DNA of 64,000 nucleotides from Agrobacterium vitis (lineage in GTDB: Bacteria; Pseudomonadota; Alphaproteobacteria; Rhizobiales; Rhizobiaceae): contig NZ_CP118260.1 of the NCBI RefSeq assembly GCF_013337045.2, positions 1,083,841 through 1,147,840 on the forward strand, read 5' to 3'. Position 1 is the first letter of the stretch. Every line of letters begins with the position of its first letter. Positions 34,177 to 43,331 of this stretch are shown one piece after another. The translations under genes and the position numbers were made by a program. Below the pieces are notes generated by a model. It searched no databases. It was not told the origin of the DNA and saw nothing but the letters and a program-made list of their open reading frames with translations.

Positions 34177-34340
34177 AAATCAATTCCCGAAGTTGAGGGG
34201 ACTTCTTCGGGCGGCTACAGGTTGGGCGAAGAGATCTCAGAGTGGCAGAGGGGATGCCGGAGGAAGATCCATTCCCTGTGAGAACCAATGTAGAACCAGT
34301 TTCTTACCTTAATATTAAATAAAACTAATAAAATGGAGTC

Positions 34341-35060
34341 TCATATATCTTTTTTGTAAATTCGTCCCTCGAGCAGGTCGATCTGTATCTGCTGCAATTC
34401 AGCCAAGCGCGCCCATTGATGGGCCATTTGGTGGTCGATCTTTTCATGCAATTGGCGGATTTCCAGTTCGGCGCGCAAATTGATCATGTAATCGTTCTCC
34501 GCCCGCCGCCGATCCTTTTCCTCCTGGCGCTTCTGGCTCATCATGATGATCGGCGCCTGCATTGCCGCGACACAGGACAACAAGAGATTAAGAAGGATGT
34601 AGGGATAGGGGTCGAACGGCTGAAGGAATAGCCCGATTGAGTTGATTGCCATCCAGGTGATGAGGATGATGGAAAATATGATGATGAATCGCCACGAACC
34701 GCCAAAGGAGGCGACGGCGTCCGAGGCGCGATCGCCAAACCGGGTGGGCCGTTCGATCTCCACTGCTGCGTTTTGAACCGTGGAAACATCGCGGCCAAGA
34801 TCGGCGATCACGCGCCGGTCAAGGTCCGAAAGCTCACCGCGCTCTTCCTCAAGCAGCTTCTCGACTCGCTGGCGACGCAGTGCTGACAGGTCGTCGTCGC
34901 AAATCCTGGCATCGGCGGACAACGGGCCGCATTGCGCCTCGATCAATCCTATCAACGAAGATCGCATCGAGTTGACGGGATGCAAATGTCGTGACGGAAC
35001 GGTTTTGTGGCAGAGGCAGCAGCGATGGGCTTGCTGGCTGGATGTGGGAGAAATGTTGGA
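34341..35060 (-). CDS. DUF1003 membrane protein
   Basis: A 239-residue inner-membrane protein of the DUF1003 family. The N-terminal cytosolic part has CCLCHKTVPSRHLHPV and a later Cys in ARICDDDL, a probable metal-binding or redox cysteine set. Two helices follow (WRFIIIFSIILITWMAINSI and ILLNLLLSCVAAMQAPIIMM). The tail is a charged coiled coil (SQKRQEEKDRRRAENDYMIN). GTG at 35060 is chosen because GGAG is correctly placed; the ORF extends 24 codons upstream without support. It lies 109 bp after rhaI on the same strand. Function is unknown. Confidence 0.87.
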   Translation of the reverse strand, partial: SNISPTSSQQAHRCCLCHKTVPSRHLHPVNSMRSSLIGLIEAQCGPLSADARICDDDLSALRRQRVEKLLEEERGELSDLDRRVIADLGRDVSTVQNAAVEIERPTRFGDRASDAVASFGGSWRFIIIFSIILITWMAINSIGLFLQPFDPYPYILLNLLLSCVAAMQAPIIMMSQKRQEEKDRRRAENDYMINLRAELEIRQLHEKIDHQMAHQWARLAELQQIQIDLLEGRIYKKDI

Positions 35061-35169
35061 CACGCAGGGCTCCGACAGAAAAGACCGGGCGCGACAAAAT
35101 TGCCGCCCCGGCCCCCTGATGCATAGCTTCAAAATTCACTGGAACCAAGAACCGTTTGTGAGCATGCAA

Positions 35170-36462
35170 CTATACAATACCGCCAGAGCCGCCTTTGACC
35201 GCTGGCCGTTGTGCCGCGACTTTGGCTCGGTAGCCGGAGGCGCGGAAGGCCGCGACCGGGTCGATTGCGCCGCCTGCGTTGAGCCGGGCCTTTGCCAGGA
35301 TTGGCTCCACGTCGGTGCGATAGGCGCGTTTCAACGTTTCAGTGGCCATCAGCGCATCATTATCGTTCTGATAGCCGTCCAGTGCGGCGCGGTCTACCAG
35401 AAGAGCCTGGGCATAGGCCCGGCGGATTTCATTGGCGCTGGCGATCAGGCTTTCAATCGGATCGGTCACATTATGCGACTGGTCGATCATATGGGCAGGG
35501 TGGAAGCCTTCAACGCCGCGATACTGCGCATCGACAAGCTCGTTGAACACCAGAAACAAGCGATAGGGCTCAATCGAACCGGCATCCAGATCGTCATCGC
35601 CATATTTGGAGTCATTGAAGTGGAAGCCGCCCAGCTTGCCGAACTGGATCAACCGCGCCACGATCATTTCAATATTGGTATTGGGCGCGTGGTGGCCGAG
35701 ATCGACAAGGCACTGCGCCTTCGGCCCCAGCGTCTGGGCAATCAGGTAATTCGTCCCCCAATCCTGAACGATGGTGGAATAGAAGGCCGGTTCATACATC
35801 TTGTGTTCGGAAAACAGCCGCCAATCATCCGGCAGCGTTTTGTAGATCTCGGCCATCGAGGCGAGGTAACGCTCGAATGATTTGGTGAAATTGCTCTGGC
35901 CGGGGAAGTTGGAGCCGTCACCAACCCAGACGGTCAGGGCTTTAGAGCCAAGCTGATCGCCAAGTTCGATACATTCGATATTGTGCTCGATGGCCTGTTG
36001 CCGGGTTGCGGCATCGACATGGCTGAGCGACCCGTATTTGTAGGAATGGGCCTGATCGGCGGCATCCGAGAACGTGTTGGAATTCATGGCGTCGAAGCCG
36101 AGGCCCAGGGTGGCGGCCTTGGCCGTCAACTCTTTCGGATCGGCCTTGTCCCAGGGGATATGCAGCGAGACTTTCGGTGTGGCGCGGGTCAATTGTTGGA
36201 TGACACCGCAATCGTCGAGCTTGTCGAAGATGTGACGCGGTTCGCCCAATCCGGGAAAGCGGGCAAAGCGTGTGCCGCCCGTGCCGACCCCCCAGGAGGG
36301 GACGGCAACGAAAAATTCGGAAACGGATTTGGTGACGGCGTCGATGTCGATATTGCTGCGCGCCAGCTTTTCGCCAAGCGCGCTATAGTCTGACGTTAGC
36401 GCGCTTGCCCGTTTGTCATTGTCTGCGGCCACCGCTTCCGCAGTGATGTTCAGGTCTGTCAT
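35170..36462 (-). CDS. rhaI: L-rhamnose isomerase (rhizobial/Pseudomonas type)
   Basis: A 430-residue TIM-barrel isomerase, the same length as the Pseudomonas stutzeri L-rhamnose isomerase, converting L-rhamnose to L-rhamnulose. Metal and catalytic segments visible are ATPKVSLHIPWDKADPKEL, ALTVWVGDGSNFPGQ, LFSEHKMYEPAFY (metal Glu), CLVDLGHHAPNTNIE and GGFHFNDSKYGDDDLD (metal Asp/His). The ATG at 36462 follows GGAGGAAAG. It is 38 bp after rhaD in the leftward rhaDI operon. In R. leguminosarum rhaI lies in the same position. Confidence 0.95.
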   Translation of the reverse strand: MTDLNITAEAVAADNDKRASALTSDYSALGEKLARSNIDIDAVTKSVSEFFVAVPSWGVGTGGTRFARFPGLGEPRHIFDKLDDCGVIQQLTRATPKVSLHIPWDKADPKELTAKAATLGLGFDAMNSNTFSDAADQAHSYKYGSLSHVDAATRQQAIEHNIECIELGDQLGSKALTVWVGDGSNFPGQSNFTKSFERYLASMAEIYKTLPDDWRLFSEHKMYEPAFYSTIVQDWGTNYLIAQTLGPKAQCLVDLGHHAPNTNIEMIVARLIQFGKLGGFHFNDSKYGDDDLDAGSIEPYRLFLVFNELVDAQYRGVEGFHPAHMIDQSHNVTDPIESLIASANEIRRAYAQALLVDRAALDGYQNDNDALMATETLKRAYRTDVEPILAKARLNAGGAIDPVAAFRASGYRAKVAAQRPAVKGGSGGIV

Positions 36463-36500
36463 GCTTTCCTCCCAAGGATGCATTCTCTTTTACCAGAGGT

Positions 36501-38612
36501 TTAGCGCGTAAAACTCTGGGCGTTGCCCGCATCGACATTGATGATATTGCCGGTCGATTTTGCCGACGCATCCGAAGCGAGGAAGTAAATGGCTTCGGCA
36601 ATATCTTCAGGAAACACGTTCAGTTTCAGCATCGAGCGCTTGCGGTAATGTTCCTCAAGATCGTCCACCTCGATCTTGGAGGATGCTGCGCGCTGTTCTC
36701 GCCATTCGCCGTTCCAGATTTTTGAGCCGCGCAGCACGGCATCCGGATTGACGGTGTTGACGCGGATACCGGCATCGGCGCCTTCCAGCGCCAGGCAACG
36801 AGCAAGATGAATTTCCGCTGCCTTGGCGGTGCAATAGGCCGAGGCATTGGGGGAGGAGGCAAGACCGTTTTTCGAGGCGACAAACACCACATTGCCACCC
36901 AATGCCTGACGGCGGAATAGCCGGAAGGCTTCCCGAGACACCAGGAAGTAGCCGGTGGCGAGAATGTCGATATTCTTGTTCCACATGGCAAGCGTGGTGT
37001 CCTCGACGGGAGCGGATGAGGCTATGCCAGCATTCGATACGAGAATATCTACCCCGCCGAACTCGACACTCGCCTCAGCAAAGGCGCTGATCACAGCATC
37101 TTCTCGGGTGACGTCCAGTAGGACGGAGCGGACGGCATCGCCGCCAAGGCGCTTGGCGAAATCAGCTGTCGTGTCCGAAAGTGCTGATGCGTCAATATCG
37201 GCCAGCACAACGCAAGCCCCTTCGGAAACCAGCCGCTCCGCCGTCGCTCTGCCGATGCCGCCCGCGCCACCGGTGACGAAAGCAACCTTTCCGGCCAGGC
37301 TTTTCGGCTTGGGCATCCGTTGCAGCTTTGCTTCTTCCAGCAGCCAATATTCGATATCGAAGGCTTCCTGCTCCGGCAGGCCCTGATATTCAGAGACGGT
37401 CGATGCGCCACGCATGACGTTGATGGCATTGACGTAGAATTCACCAGCGATCCGCGCCGTTGCCTTGTCCTTGGCGAAAGACAGCATCCCGACGCCCGGA
37501 ATGAGGAAGATCACCGGATTGGGATCACGGATTTTCGGAGAATTGTCGTGTTTGCAGCTCTCATAATAGCGCTGGTAATCAGCGCGATAAGCCTCAAGGG
37601 CGGAATCGAGACCGGCAAGCACGGCATCCACATCCGGCTGGCTCGGATTGAAATCCACGATCAGCGGCCGGATTTTGGTGCGCAGGAAATGATCAGGGCA
37701 TGAGGTGCCAAGCGCGCCGAGTGGCTGGAGATGATTGGAGTTGACGAATTCCAGCACGGCGTCCTGATCGTCGAAATGACCAAGCTTGCGTTCGGCCTTG
37801 CCGATCCGTCCGCGAATTTCAGGCATCAGCCTTGCGGCAATGGCGCGACGCTCGGCGGACGGCAGGCTTTGCGTGGCCGCACCACCGAAAATCACCTTGC
37901 CTTCGGTTTCGCGCGCAAACCACTGGATGGCTTTATTGATGATATCTAGCGTAAGCTCGTAGCAGGCCTTGGCGTCATTATCCCAGGTGAACAGGCCATG
38001 GCTTTCCAGCACGACGCCCTTGGCCTGCGGATTGGCCTTGACGAAGGCTTCCAGATCGAGCCCAAGCTGAAAGCCAGGGCGGCGCCAGGGCAACCAGCCG
38101 ATCTCGTCGCCAAAGATCACCTTTGTCAGTTCTTTCGAGTTCTTGGATGCGGCAATGGCGATGATCGCATCCGGATGCATGTGATCGACATGGGTGAACG
38201 GCACGAAACCATGCAGCGGCGTATCGATGGACGCCGCGCGCGGATTGAGGTTGAATGTGCAATGAGGGAGAAAGCCCACCATGCGGTCTTCATCGTGAAC
38301 GCCCTGGTAAATGCCTTTCAGCGCCTCAAGCTGGTCCTGGTAAAGCGTTGCAAAACCGTCGAGTTTGATGGTGCCGACATCGCCGCCAGAACCCTTGACC
38401 CACAAAACCTTGACCGTCTGGCCGGTGAGCGGATCGGTTTCCATGACCTTGGCCGAGGTGTTGCCGCCACCATAATTGGTAATGCGTTTGTCGGCGCCAA
38501 GCAGGTTGGACCGGTAGAGCAGCTTGCCTGCCTCATCCAGCGTTTCGGCGTAGACATCATCCCAGCGATTGTCGAGAAGGCGGGGTTGGCCCGCTGCGGT
38601 TTGGCCCGTCAT
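36501..38612 (-). CDS. rhaD: Bifunctional L-rhamnulose-phosphate aldolase / lactaldehyde dehydrogenase
   Basis: A 703-residue two-domain protein. The N-terminal class-II aldolase part (about 1-430) carries YGGGNTSAKV and the zinc-ligand segment GFVPFTHVDHMHPDAIIA, with a later His in VLESHGLFTW. The C-terminal SDR part (about 435-703) has VTGGAGGIGRATAERL, LVSNAGIASS and YCTAKAAEIHLAR. It would cleave rhamnulose-1-phosphate to dihydroxyacetone phosphate and L-lactaldehyde and oxidise or reduce the latter. The ATG at 38612 follows GGGAGGA; the 31-codon extension would enter the operator region. It is the first gene leftward from the rha operator. Confidence 0.95.
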   Translation of the reverse strand: MTGQTAAGQPRLLDNRWDDVYAETLDEAGKLLYRSNLLGADKRITNYGGGNTSAKVMETDPLTGQTVKVLWVKGSGGDVGTIKLDGFATLYQDQLEALKGIYQGVHDEDRMVGFLPHCTFNLNPRAASIDTPLHGFVPFTHVDHMHPDAIIAIAASKNSKELTKVIFGDEIGWLPWRRPGFQLGLDLEAFVKANPQAKGVVLESHGLFTWDNDAKACYELTLDIINKAIQWFARETEGKVIFGGAATQSLPSAERRAIAARLMPEIRGRIGKAERKLGHFDDQDAVLEFVNSNHLQPLGALGTSCPDHFLRTKIRPLIVDFNPSQPDVDAVLAGLDSALEAYRADYQRYYESCKHDNSPKIRDPNPVIFLIPGVGMLSFAKDKATARIAGEFYVNAINVMRGASTVSEYQGLPEQEAFDIEYWLLEEAKLQRMPKPKSLAGKVAFVTGGAGGIGRATAERLVSEGACVVLADIDASALSDTTADFAKRLGGDAVRSVLLDVTREDAVISAFAEASVEFGGVDILVSNAGIASSAPVEDTTLAMWNKNIDILATGYFLVSREAFRLFRRQALGGNVVFVASKNGLASSPNASAYCTAKAAEIHLARCLALEGADAGIRVNTVNPDAVLRGSKIWNGEWREQRAASSKIEVDDLEEHYRKRSMLKLNVFPEDIAEAIYFLASDASAKSTGNIINVDAGNAQSFTR

Positions 38613-38699
38613 GGAAGTCCTCCCAAAATGTGATTTTAAGGCCCGCCATATCGGCGAGCGCTCCATCCTGTTATGGGTATCGCGCAAATTTATCGCTTG

Positions 38700-38772
38700 T
38701 GTCAATCACAAACGATCATAAATGTTCATTGTGCGTTGCAATATAATCTATTTTGATCGTTTGTGATTGACA
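38700..38772. promoter_or_regulatory. 19-bp perfect inverted repeat, rha operator region
   Basis: TGTCAATCACAAACGATCA (38700-38718) is repeated as its exact reverse complement at 38754-38772 with 35 bp between. It sits between the divergent rhaD and rhaR starts and should bind the DeoR-type regulator RhaR. Shorter repeats ATGTTCATT (38722-38730) and ATGTTCAAT (38772-38780) lie inside and beside it. Confidence 0.75.
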
Positions 38773-38814
38773 TGTTCAATCTGTTAAGCCTAAAACACGC
38801 CAAGGAGGACCGCC

Positions 38815-39627
38815 ATGCACGAACGCGAACGCCATCGCATTATACTCAGCGCCATCCAGGAAAAGCCTGTGGTGACGGTGCAGGATATTGCCGAATTGAC
38901 GGATGCGTCCGAAGCAACCATCCGGCGCGACATTGCATCGCTGCATGTCCAGGGGAAGTTACGCCGGGTGCGGGGTGGGGCGGAAGCGGTGCATCCTCCG
39001 CAGCAGGGCAATCTGGCCGCCCGCCCGTTCAGGGTGTCGGAATCGGTCAATATCGATAAGAAACGCGCAATTGCGCGCGCCGCTGTTGAACTCTGCGAGG
39101 AAGGCGATTCGATCATCATCAATGGTGGAACGACCACCTTTCAGATGGTGCATTTCATGTCAGCCCGGCGCTTGCAGGTGATGACCAATTCCTTTGCGAT
39201 TGCCGAGCATCTGGTCAAGCATTCGAAATGCACGATTAATGTGCCGGGCGGCGCGATTTACCGGGATCAAAGCCTGATCCTGTCGCCTTTTGAGAATGAT
39301 GCGATCCGCAATTTCTATGCCCGCCGGATGTTCATCGGCGCGCAGGGCATTTCGGCGCTGGGCGTGATGGAGCCGGACGCGCTGGTGATCCAGAGTGAGC
39401 AACGGCTGATGCGCCAGGCCGACGAACTGATCGTCATGGTCGATTCGACGAAATTTACGCGGCGGTCCAGCATGATTTTATGCGGGCTGGATGCGGTCTC
39501 AACCATCATCACCGATGACGGCGTGCCTGAAGAGGCGACCCATATGGTGGAGGCGGCTGGAATAAAGCTTTTGACGGTCCGGGCTTCGACCTCGGCCGAC
39601 AGGGAGGACGCCCCTTCGGTCGCTTGA
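38815..39627 (+). CDS. rhaR: DeoR-family rhamnose regulator RhaR
   Basis: A 270-residue regulator. The DeoR helix-turn-helix (about 5-60: TVQDIAELTDASEATIRRDI, GKLRRVRGGAEAV) is followed by the sugar-phosphate domain (SIIINGGTTTFQMVHFM, LQVMTNSFAIAEHL, ADELIVMVDSTKFTRRSS). AGGAGG precedes the ATG. First gene of the rightward operon; in R. leguminosarum RhaR represses both arms of the locus. It is unrelated to the AraC-type RhaR of Escherichia coli. Confidence 0.94.
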   Translation: MHERERHRIILSAIQEKPVVTVQDIAELTDASEATIRRDIASLHVQGKLRRVRGGAEAVHPPQQGNLAARPFRVSESVNIDKKRAIARAAVELCEEGDSIIINGGTTTFQMVHFMSARRLQVMTNSFAIAEHLVKHSKCTINVPGGAIYRDQSLILSPFENDAIRNFYARRMFIGAQGISALGVMEPDALVIQSEQRLMRQADELIVMVDSTKFTRRSSMILCGLDAVSTIITDDGVPEEATHMVEAAGIKLLTVRASTSADREDAPSVA

Positions 39628-39682
39628 GGAAGCGATACGCCGTTTGGGGGATAACGGTTTCAACATCTGGGAGGATAAAGAC

Positions 39683-40678
39683 ATGAAAATTTCAAGACGA
39701 TTGTTCGGTGCGGCGGCGATTGCCTTCGTGACGACAGCGGGCATGGCGCATGCCGCCGATATGAAGATTGCTATCGTGGTGAAATCGCTCGGCAACGGTT
39801 TCTTCGAGGCGGCCAACAAGGGCGCGGCGGAGGCGGCCAAGGAACTGGGTGGCGTCAAGATCATCTATACTGGTCCGACGACAACGACGGCTGAAGGACA
39901 GATCGAGGTGATCAATTCCCTGATCGCCCAGGGCGTCGATGCCATCGCGATTTCCGCCAATGACCCGGATGCCGTGGTTCCTGCCCTGAAGAAAGCTGCA
40001 CAGCGCGGCATCAAGGTGATTTCCTGGGATTCCGGCGTGGCGCCTGCTGGCCGTATCATGCATCTCAACCCGTCTTCTAACGAGTTGATTGGCAAGATGT
40101 GCCTGAAACTGGCTGCCGACCATCTGGCTGATGGCAAGGGCGATTTCGCCATTCTCTCGGCAACCACCACCTCGACCAACCAGAATATCTGGATTGCCGA
40201 GATGAAGAAGCAGTTGAAGGATTTCCCCGGCCTCAAGCTCACCACCACTGTCTATGGTGATGACCTCGCTGACAAGAGCTACCGGGAAGCCAATGGCATC
40301 CTGACCTCCCATCCGAATGTGAAGGTGATTGTTGCTCCGACCACGGTCGGTGTCTTGGCTGCCTCGCAGGCGGTGAAGGACGCGGGCAAGATTGGTCAGG
40401 TCTATGTGACAGGACTTGGTCTGCCATCGGAAATGGCCGGTGCCATCAAATCCGGTGCCACAAAGGAATTTGCGATCTGGAACCCGATCGATCTCGGCTA
40501 TTCGGCCACCCAGATCGCCTATCATCTGGTGAAAGGTGACGCGACCGGCAAGCCCGGCAGCGAGGTTCCGGCTGGACGAATGGGCAAGATCAAGATCGGC
40601 GAGAATGGTGAGGCAGCGATGGCCGATCCCTTCGTCTACGATGCCAAGAATATCGATCAGTTCTCAAAAATCTTCTGA
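39683..40678 (+). CDS. rhaS: Rhamnose ABC transporter, periplasmic binding protein
   Basis: A 331-residue CUT2-class binding protein. The signal peptide is visible (ISRRLFGAAAIAFVTTAGMA, cleavage near HAAD). The mature chain has the ribose-binding-like strands MKIAIVVKSLGNGFFEAANK, AQGVDAIAISANDPDAVVPA and VKVIVAPTTVGVLAASQAVK. The ATG at 39683 follows GGGAGGAT. In rhizobial naming RhaS is the binding protein, not the E. coli activator of that name. A GC-rich perfect hairpin follows 38 bp after the stop. Confidence 0.94.
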   Translation: MKISRRLFGAAAIAFVTTAGMAHAADMKIAIVVKSLGNGFFEAANKGAAEAAKELGGVKIIYTGPTTTTAEGQIEVINSLIAQGVDAIAISANDPDAVVPALKKAAQRGIKVISWDSGVAPAGRIMHLNPSSNELIGKMCLKLAADHLADGKGDFAILSATTTSTNQNIWIAEMKKQLKDFPGLKLTTTVYGDDLADKSYREANGILTSHPNVKVIVAPTTVGVLAASQAVKDAGKIGQVYVTGLGLPSEMAGAIKSGATKEFAIWNPIDLGYSATQIAYHLVKGDATGKPGSEVPAGRMGKIKIGENGEAAMADPFVYDAKNIDQFSKIF

Positions 40679-40716
40679 TCCAGCCACTTTATACAGTGAG
40701 GTCTGAGGCAATCGAA

Positions 40717-40738
40717 CCCGGCGGTATCTGCCGCCGGG
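40717..40738 (+). other. GC-rich hairpin between rhaS and rhaT
   Basis: A perfect 8-bp stem CCCGGCGG / CCGCCGGG (40717-40724 and 40731-40738) closes on a 6-nt loop. No T tract follows, so it is more likely an mRNA stabiliser for the rhaS 3' end than a terminator. Confidence 0.6.
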
Positions 40739-40784
40739 AACCCTTATCCGTTCCTGGCTTCCCTGGCCTGATCTGGTGCAATCG

Positions 40785-42320
40785 ATGATGAGTGTCCAAA
40801 CCACAAAGCTTGATGCAATACCGCTCGGTGATCGCGCACCGATCCTGGAGATGCGCGGCATTTCGCAGATCTTTCCGGGTGTGAAGGCGCTGGATGGTGT
40901 GACTATCGCCCTTTATCCTGGCGAGGTGACGGCACTGATCGGCGAAAATGGTGCCGGTAAATCGACGCTGGTCAAAATCCTCACCGGTATTTACCGGCCC
41001 AATGAGGGGGAAATCGTCATTGATGGTTCGCCGCTAACCTTCGCCAATGCCCAGGCTGCCATCGATGCGGGCGTGACGGCCATCCATCAGGAAACGGTGC
41101 TGTTTGACGAGATGAGCGTTGCGGAAAACATCTTCCTCGGCCATGCGCCGAAAACCCGTTTCGGCTTCATCGACTGGAACGGTATCAACACCAAAGCCAG
41201 GGCGCTGATGGACCGTCTGGAAAGCAAGATCGATCCAACCATTAAATTGAAGGATCTCTCGATTGCCCAGCGGCATCTGGTGGCGATTGCGCGCGCACTT
41301 TCGGTTGAAGCGCGAATTGTCATCATGGACGAGCCGACGGCGGCCCTGTCGCGCAAGGAAATCGATGATCTGTTTCGCATCGTTGACGGGCTGAAGCGAG
41401 ACGGCAAGGCGATCCTGTTCATCAGTCACAAATTCGATGAAGTCTATGAAATCGCTGAGAATTACGCGGTGTTCCGCGATGGAAAGATGGTTGGCTCCGG
41501 CCTGCTGCAACAGACGCCGCAGGATGAGATCGTCCGCTTGATGGTCGGCCGCGACGTGCATGACGCTTTTCCAAAGATCGACGTTGCCATCGGCGCTCCG
41601 GTGCTTTCCGTCTCGCAGTATTGCCATGAAACCGAGTTTCGGGACATTTCTTTTCAATTGCGCAAGGGCGAGATCCTTGGCGTTTACGGGTTGATCGGCG
41701 CGGGCCGCTCCGAACTGTGCCAGTCGCTGTTTGGCATTACCCGCCCGGCCTCAGGAACGGTGACGTTGGAGGGCAAGATGGTCGATATCCGCTCGCCTGC
41801 CGATGCCATTGCTGCGGGCATCGTCTATGTGCCGGAAGAGCGCGGTCGGCATGGGTTGGCGCTGCAAATGCCGATTTACCAGAATATGTCGCTGCCTTCT
41901 CTGGCGCGGGTTTCGGCACGTGGTTTTCTCAAGGCCATCAATGAATTTTCCCTGGCGCGCCACTATGCCGAGCGGCTGGACCTGCGGGCGGTGGCGCTGT
42001 CCGTACCGGTTGGCACGCTGTCGGGGGGCAATCAGCAGAAAGTGGTGATCGGCAAATGGCTGGCGACCAAGCCCAAGGTCATCATTCTCGATGAGCCGAC
42101 CAAGGGGATCGATATCGGCTCCAAGGCGGCCGTGCATGGCTTTATCTCCGAACTCGCGGCAGAGGGCCTGTCGATCATCATGATTTCCTCCGAACTACCG
42201 GAAATCCTTGGCATGTCCGACCGGGTGATGGTGATGCGGGAGGGTTTGCAGGCTGGAATTTTTGAGCGGGAGGCGCTGACACCGGAAGTTCTGGTGCGGG
42301 CCGCCACCGGCAATGCGTGA
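40785..42320 (+). CDS. rhaT: Rhamnose ABC transporter, tandem ATP-binding protein
   Basis: A 511-residue CUT2 ATPase with two nucleotide-binding domains. The first half has Walker A GENGAGKST, a degenerate signature LSIAQRHLVAIARAL and Walker B IVIMDEPTAALS. The second half lacks a proper Walker A (YGLIGAGRSEL) but has an intact signature LSGGNQQK and IILDEPTKGID. This asymmetry is normal in the RbsA/XylG group. Two ATG codons (40785, 40788) and a GTG (40776) compete; no clear ribosome site decides. RhaT here is the ATPase, not the E. coli rhamnose-proton symporter. Confidence 0.92.
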   Translation: MMSVQTTKLDAIPLGDRAPILEMRGISQIFPGVKALDGVTIALYPGEVTALIGENGAGKSTLVKILTGIYRPNEGEIVIDGSPLTFANAQAAIDAGVTAIHQETVLFDEMSVAENIFLGHAPKTRFGFIDWNGINTKARALMDRLESKIDPTIKLKDLSIAQRHLVAIARALSVEARIVIMDEPTAALSRKEIDDLFRIVDGLKRDGKAILFISHKFDEVYEIAENYAVFRDGKMVGSGLLQQTPQDEIVRLMVGRDVHDAFPKIDVAIGAPVLSVSQYCHETEFRDISFQLRKGEILGVYGLIGAGRSELCQSLFGITRPASGTVTLEGKMVDIRSPADAIAAGIVYVPEERGRHGLALQMPIYQNMSLPSLARVSARGFLKAINEFSLARHYAERLDLRAVALSVPVGTLSGGNQQKVVIGKWLATKPKVIILDEPTKGIDIGSKAAVHGFISELAAEGLSIIMISSELPEILGMSDRVMVMREGLQAGIFEREALTPEVLVRAATGNA

Positions 42321-42329
42321 GGTTTGACA

Positions 42330-43331
42330 ATGAAAAGCCTGCTGAAACACCGCGAGATAGCCTTGGGTGTCATCATCCTGCTGCTGATCGCCGGGTTCTC
42401 CACCCGTGCAGACGGTTTTGCCTCGCCAGGCAATCTGGCGACGATCTTCAACGATACGTCGATCCTGATCATTCTGGCGTTGGCGCAGATGACAGTGATC
42501 CTCACCAAATCAATCGATCTGTCGGTTGCCGCCAATCTGGCCTTTTCCGGCATGGCGGTGGCGATGCTGGATTCGAACTTTCCCGGCCTGCCGCTGGTGC
42601 TCCTGATTGCGGCGGCGGTGCTGATCGGGGCGGCACTTGGCGCGATTAATGGCTATCTCGTCTGGCTATTGCAGATCCCGCCCATCGTCGTGACGTTGGG
42701 TACGCTGACGATCTATCGCGGCATGGCCTTCGTTCTGTCTGGCGGGGCCTGGGTCAACGCCCATCAGATGACGCCGGATTTCCTCAATCTGCCGCGCATC
42801 GTCATCATGGGGCTTCCGGTCCTGGCATGGATGGCAGTGATCGTGGTCATTGCCATGGCTGTCGTGCTGGGGCGCACCACCTTTGGCCGCGCCACCTATG
42901 CCGCCGGTGGCAATGCGACGGCTGCGGTTTATGCGGGCATCGACATCGGTTGGACGCGATTTCTGGCCTTCGTGCTATCAGGCGGACTTGCTGGCCTCTG
43001 CGGCTATCTCTGGGTGTCGCGCTATGCCGTCGCTTATGTCGATATTGCCAGCGGTTTCGAATTGGACAGCGTCGCGGCCTGCGTTATCGGCGGCATTTCG
43101 ATTGCCGGTGGCATCGGCTCAGTCGTTGGCACCGTGCTGGGGGCTTTGTTTCTGGGCGTTATCAAGAATGCATTGCCTGTCATCGGCATTTCGCCCTTCG
43201 CCCAGATGGCAATATCCGGTGTGGTGATTGTTTTGGCCGTGGTGTTCAACGCCCGGGCCGAACGCAGAAAGGGCCGGATCATCCTGCGGGATAGGGCCGG
43301 GGGCAGTACGGTTCAGGAGGTCACGGCATGA
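42330..43331 (+). CDS. rhaP: Rhamnose ABC transporter permease RhaP
   Basis: A 333-residue RbsC-like permease with about eight or more helices. Family segments are ALAQMTVILTKSIDLSVAAN (the conserved I-D-L-S helix) and GRATYAAGGNATAAVYAGID, and the glycine-rich GGISIAGGIGSVVGTVLGAL ends the family core. TGAGG precedes the ATG at 42330; the TTG six bases upstream overlaps the rhaT region and is not used. Its stop overlaps the rhaQ start. Confidence 0.92.
   Translation: MKSLLKHREIALGVIILLLIAGFSTRADGFASPGNLATIFNDTSILIILALAQMTVILTKSIDLSVAANLAFSGMAVAMLDSNFPGLPLVLLIAAAVLIGAALGAINGYLVWLLQIPPIVVTLGTLTIYRGMAFVLSGGAWVNAHQMTPDFLNLPRIVIMGLPVLAWMAVIVVIAMAVVLGRTTFGRATYAAGGNATAAVYAGIDIGWTRFLAFVLSGGLAGLCGYLWVSRYAVAYVDIASGFELDSVAACVIGGISIAGGIGSVVGTVLGALFLGVIKNALPVIGISPFAQMAISGVVIVLAVVFNARAERRKGRIILRDRAGGSTVQEVTA

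Noticed and set aside
34780..35880. 366-codon plus-strand frame opposite the DUF1003 and rhaI genes
   Set aside because: It is antisense to two recognised proteins, has no family motifs, and has the Gln/Arg/His-rich composition of a mirror frame in G+C-rich coding DNA.
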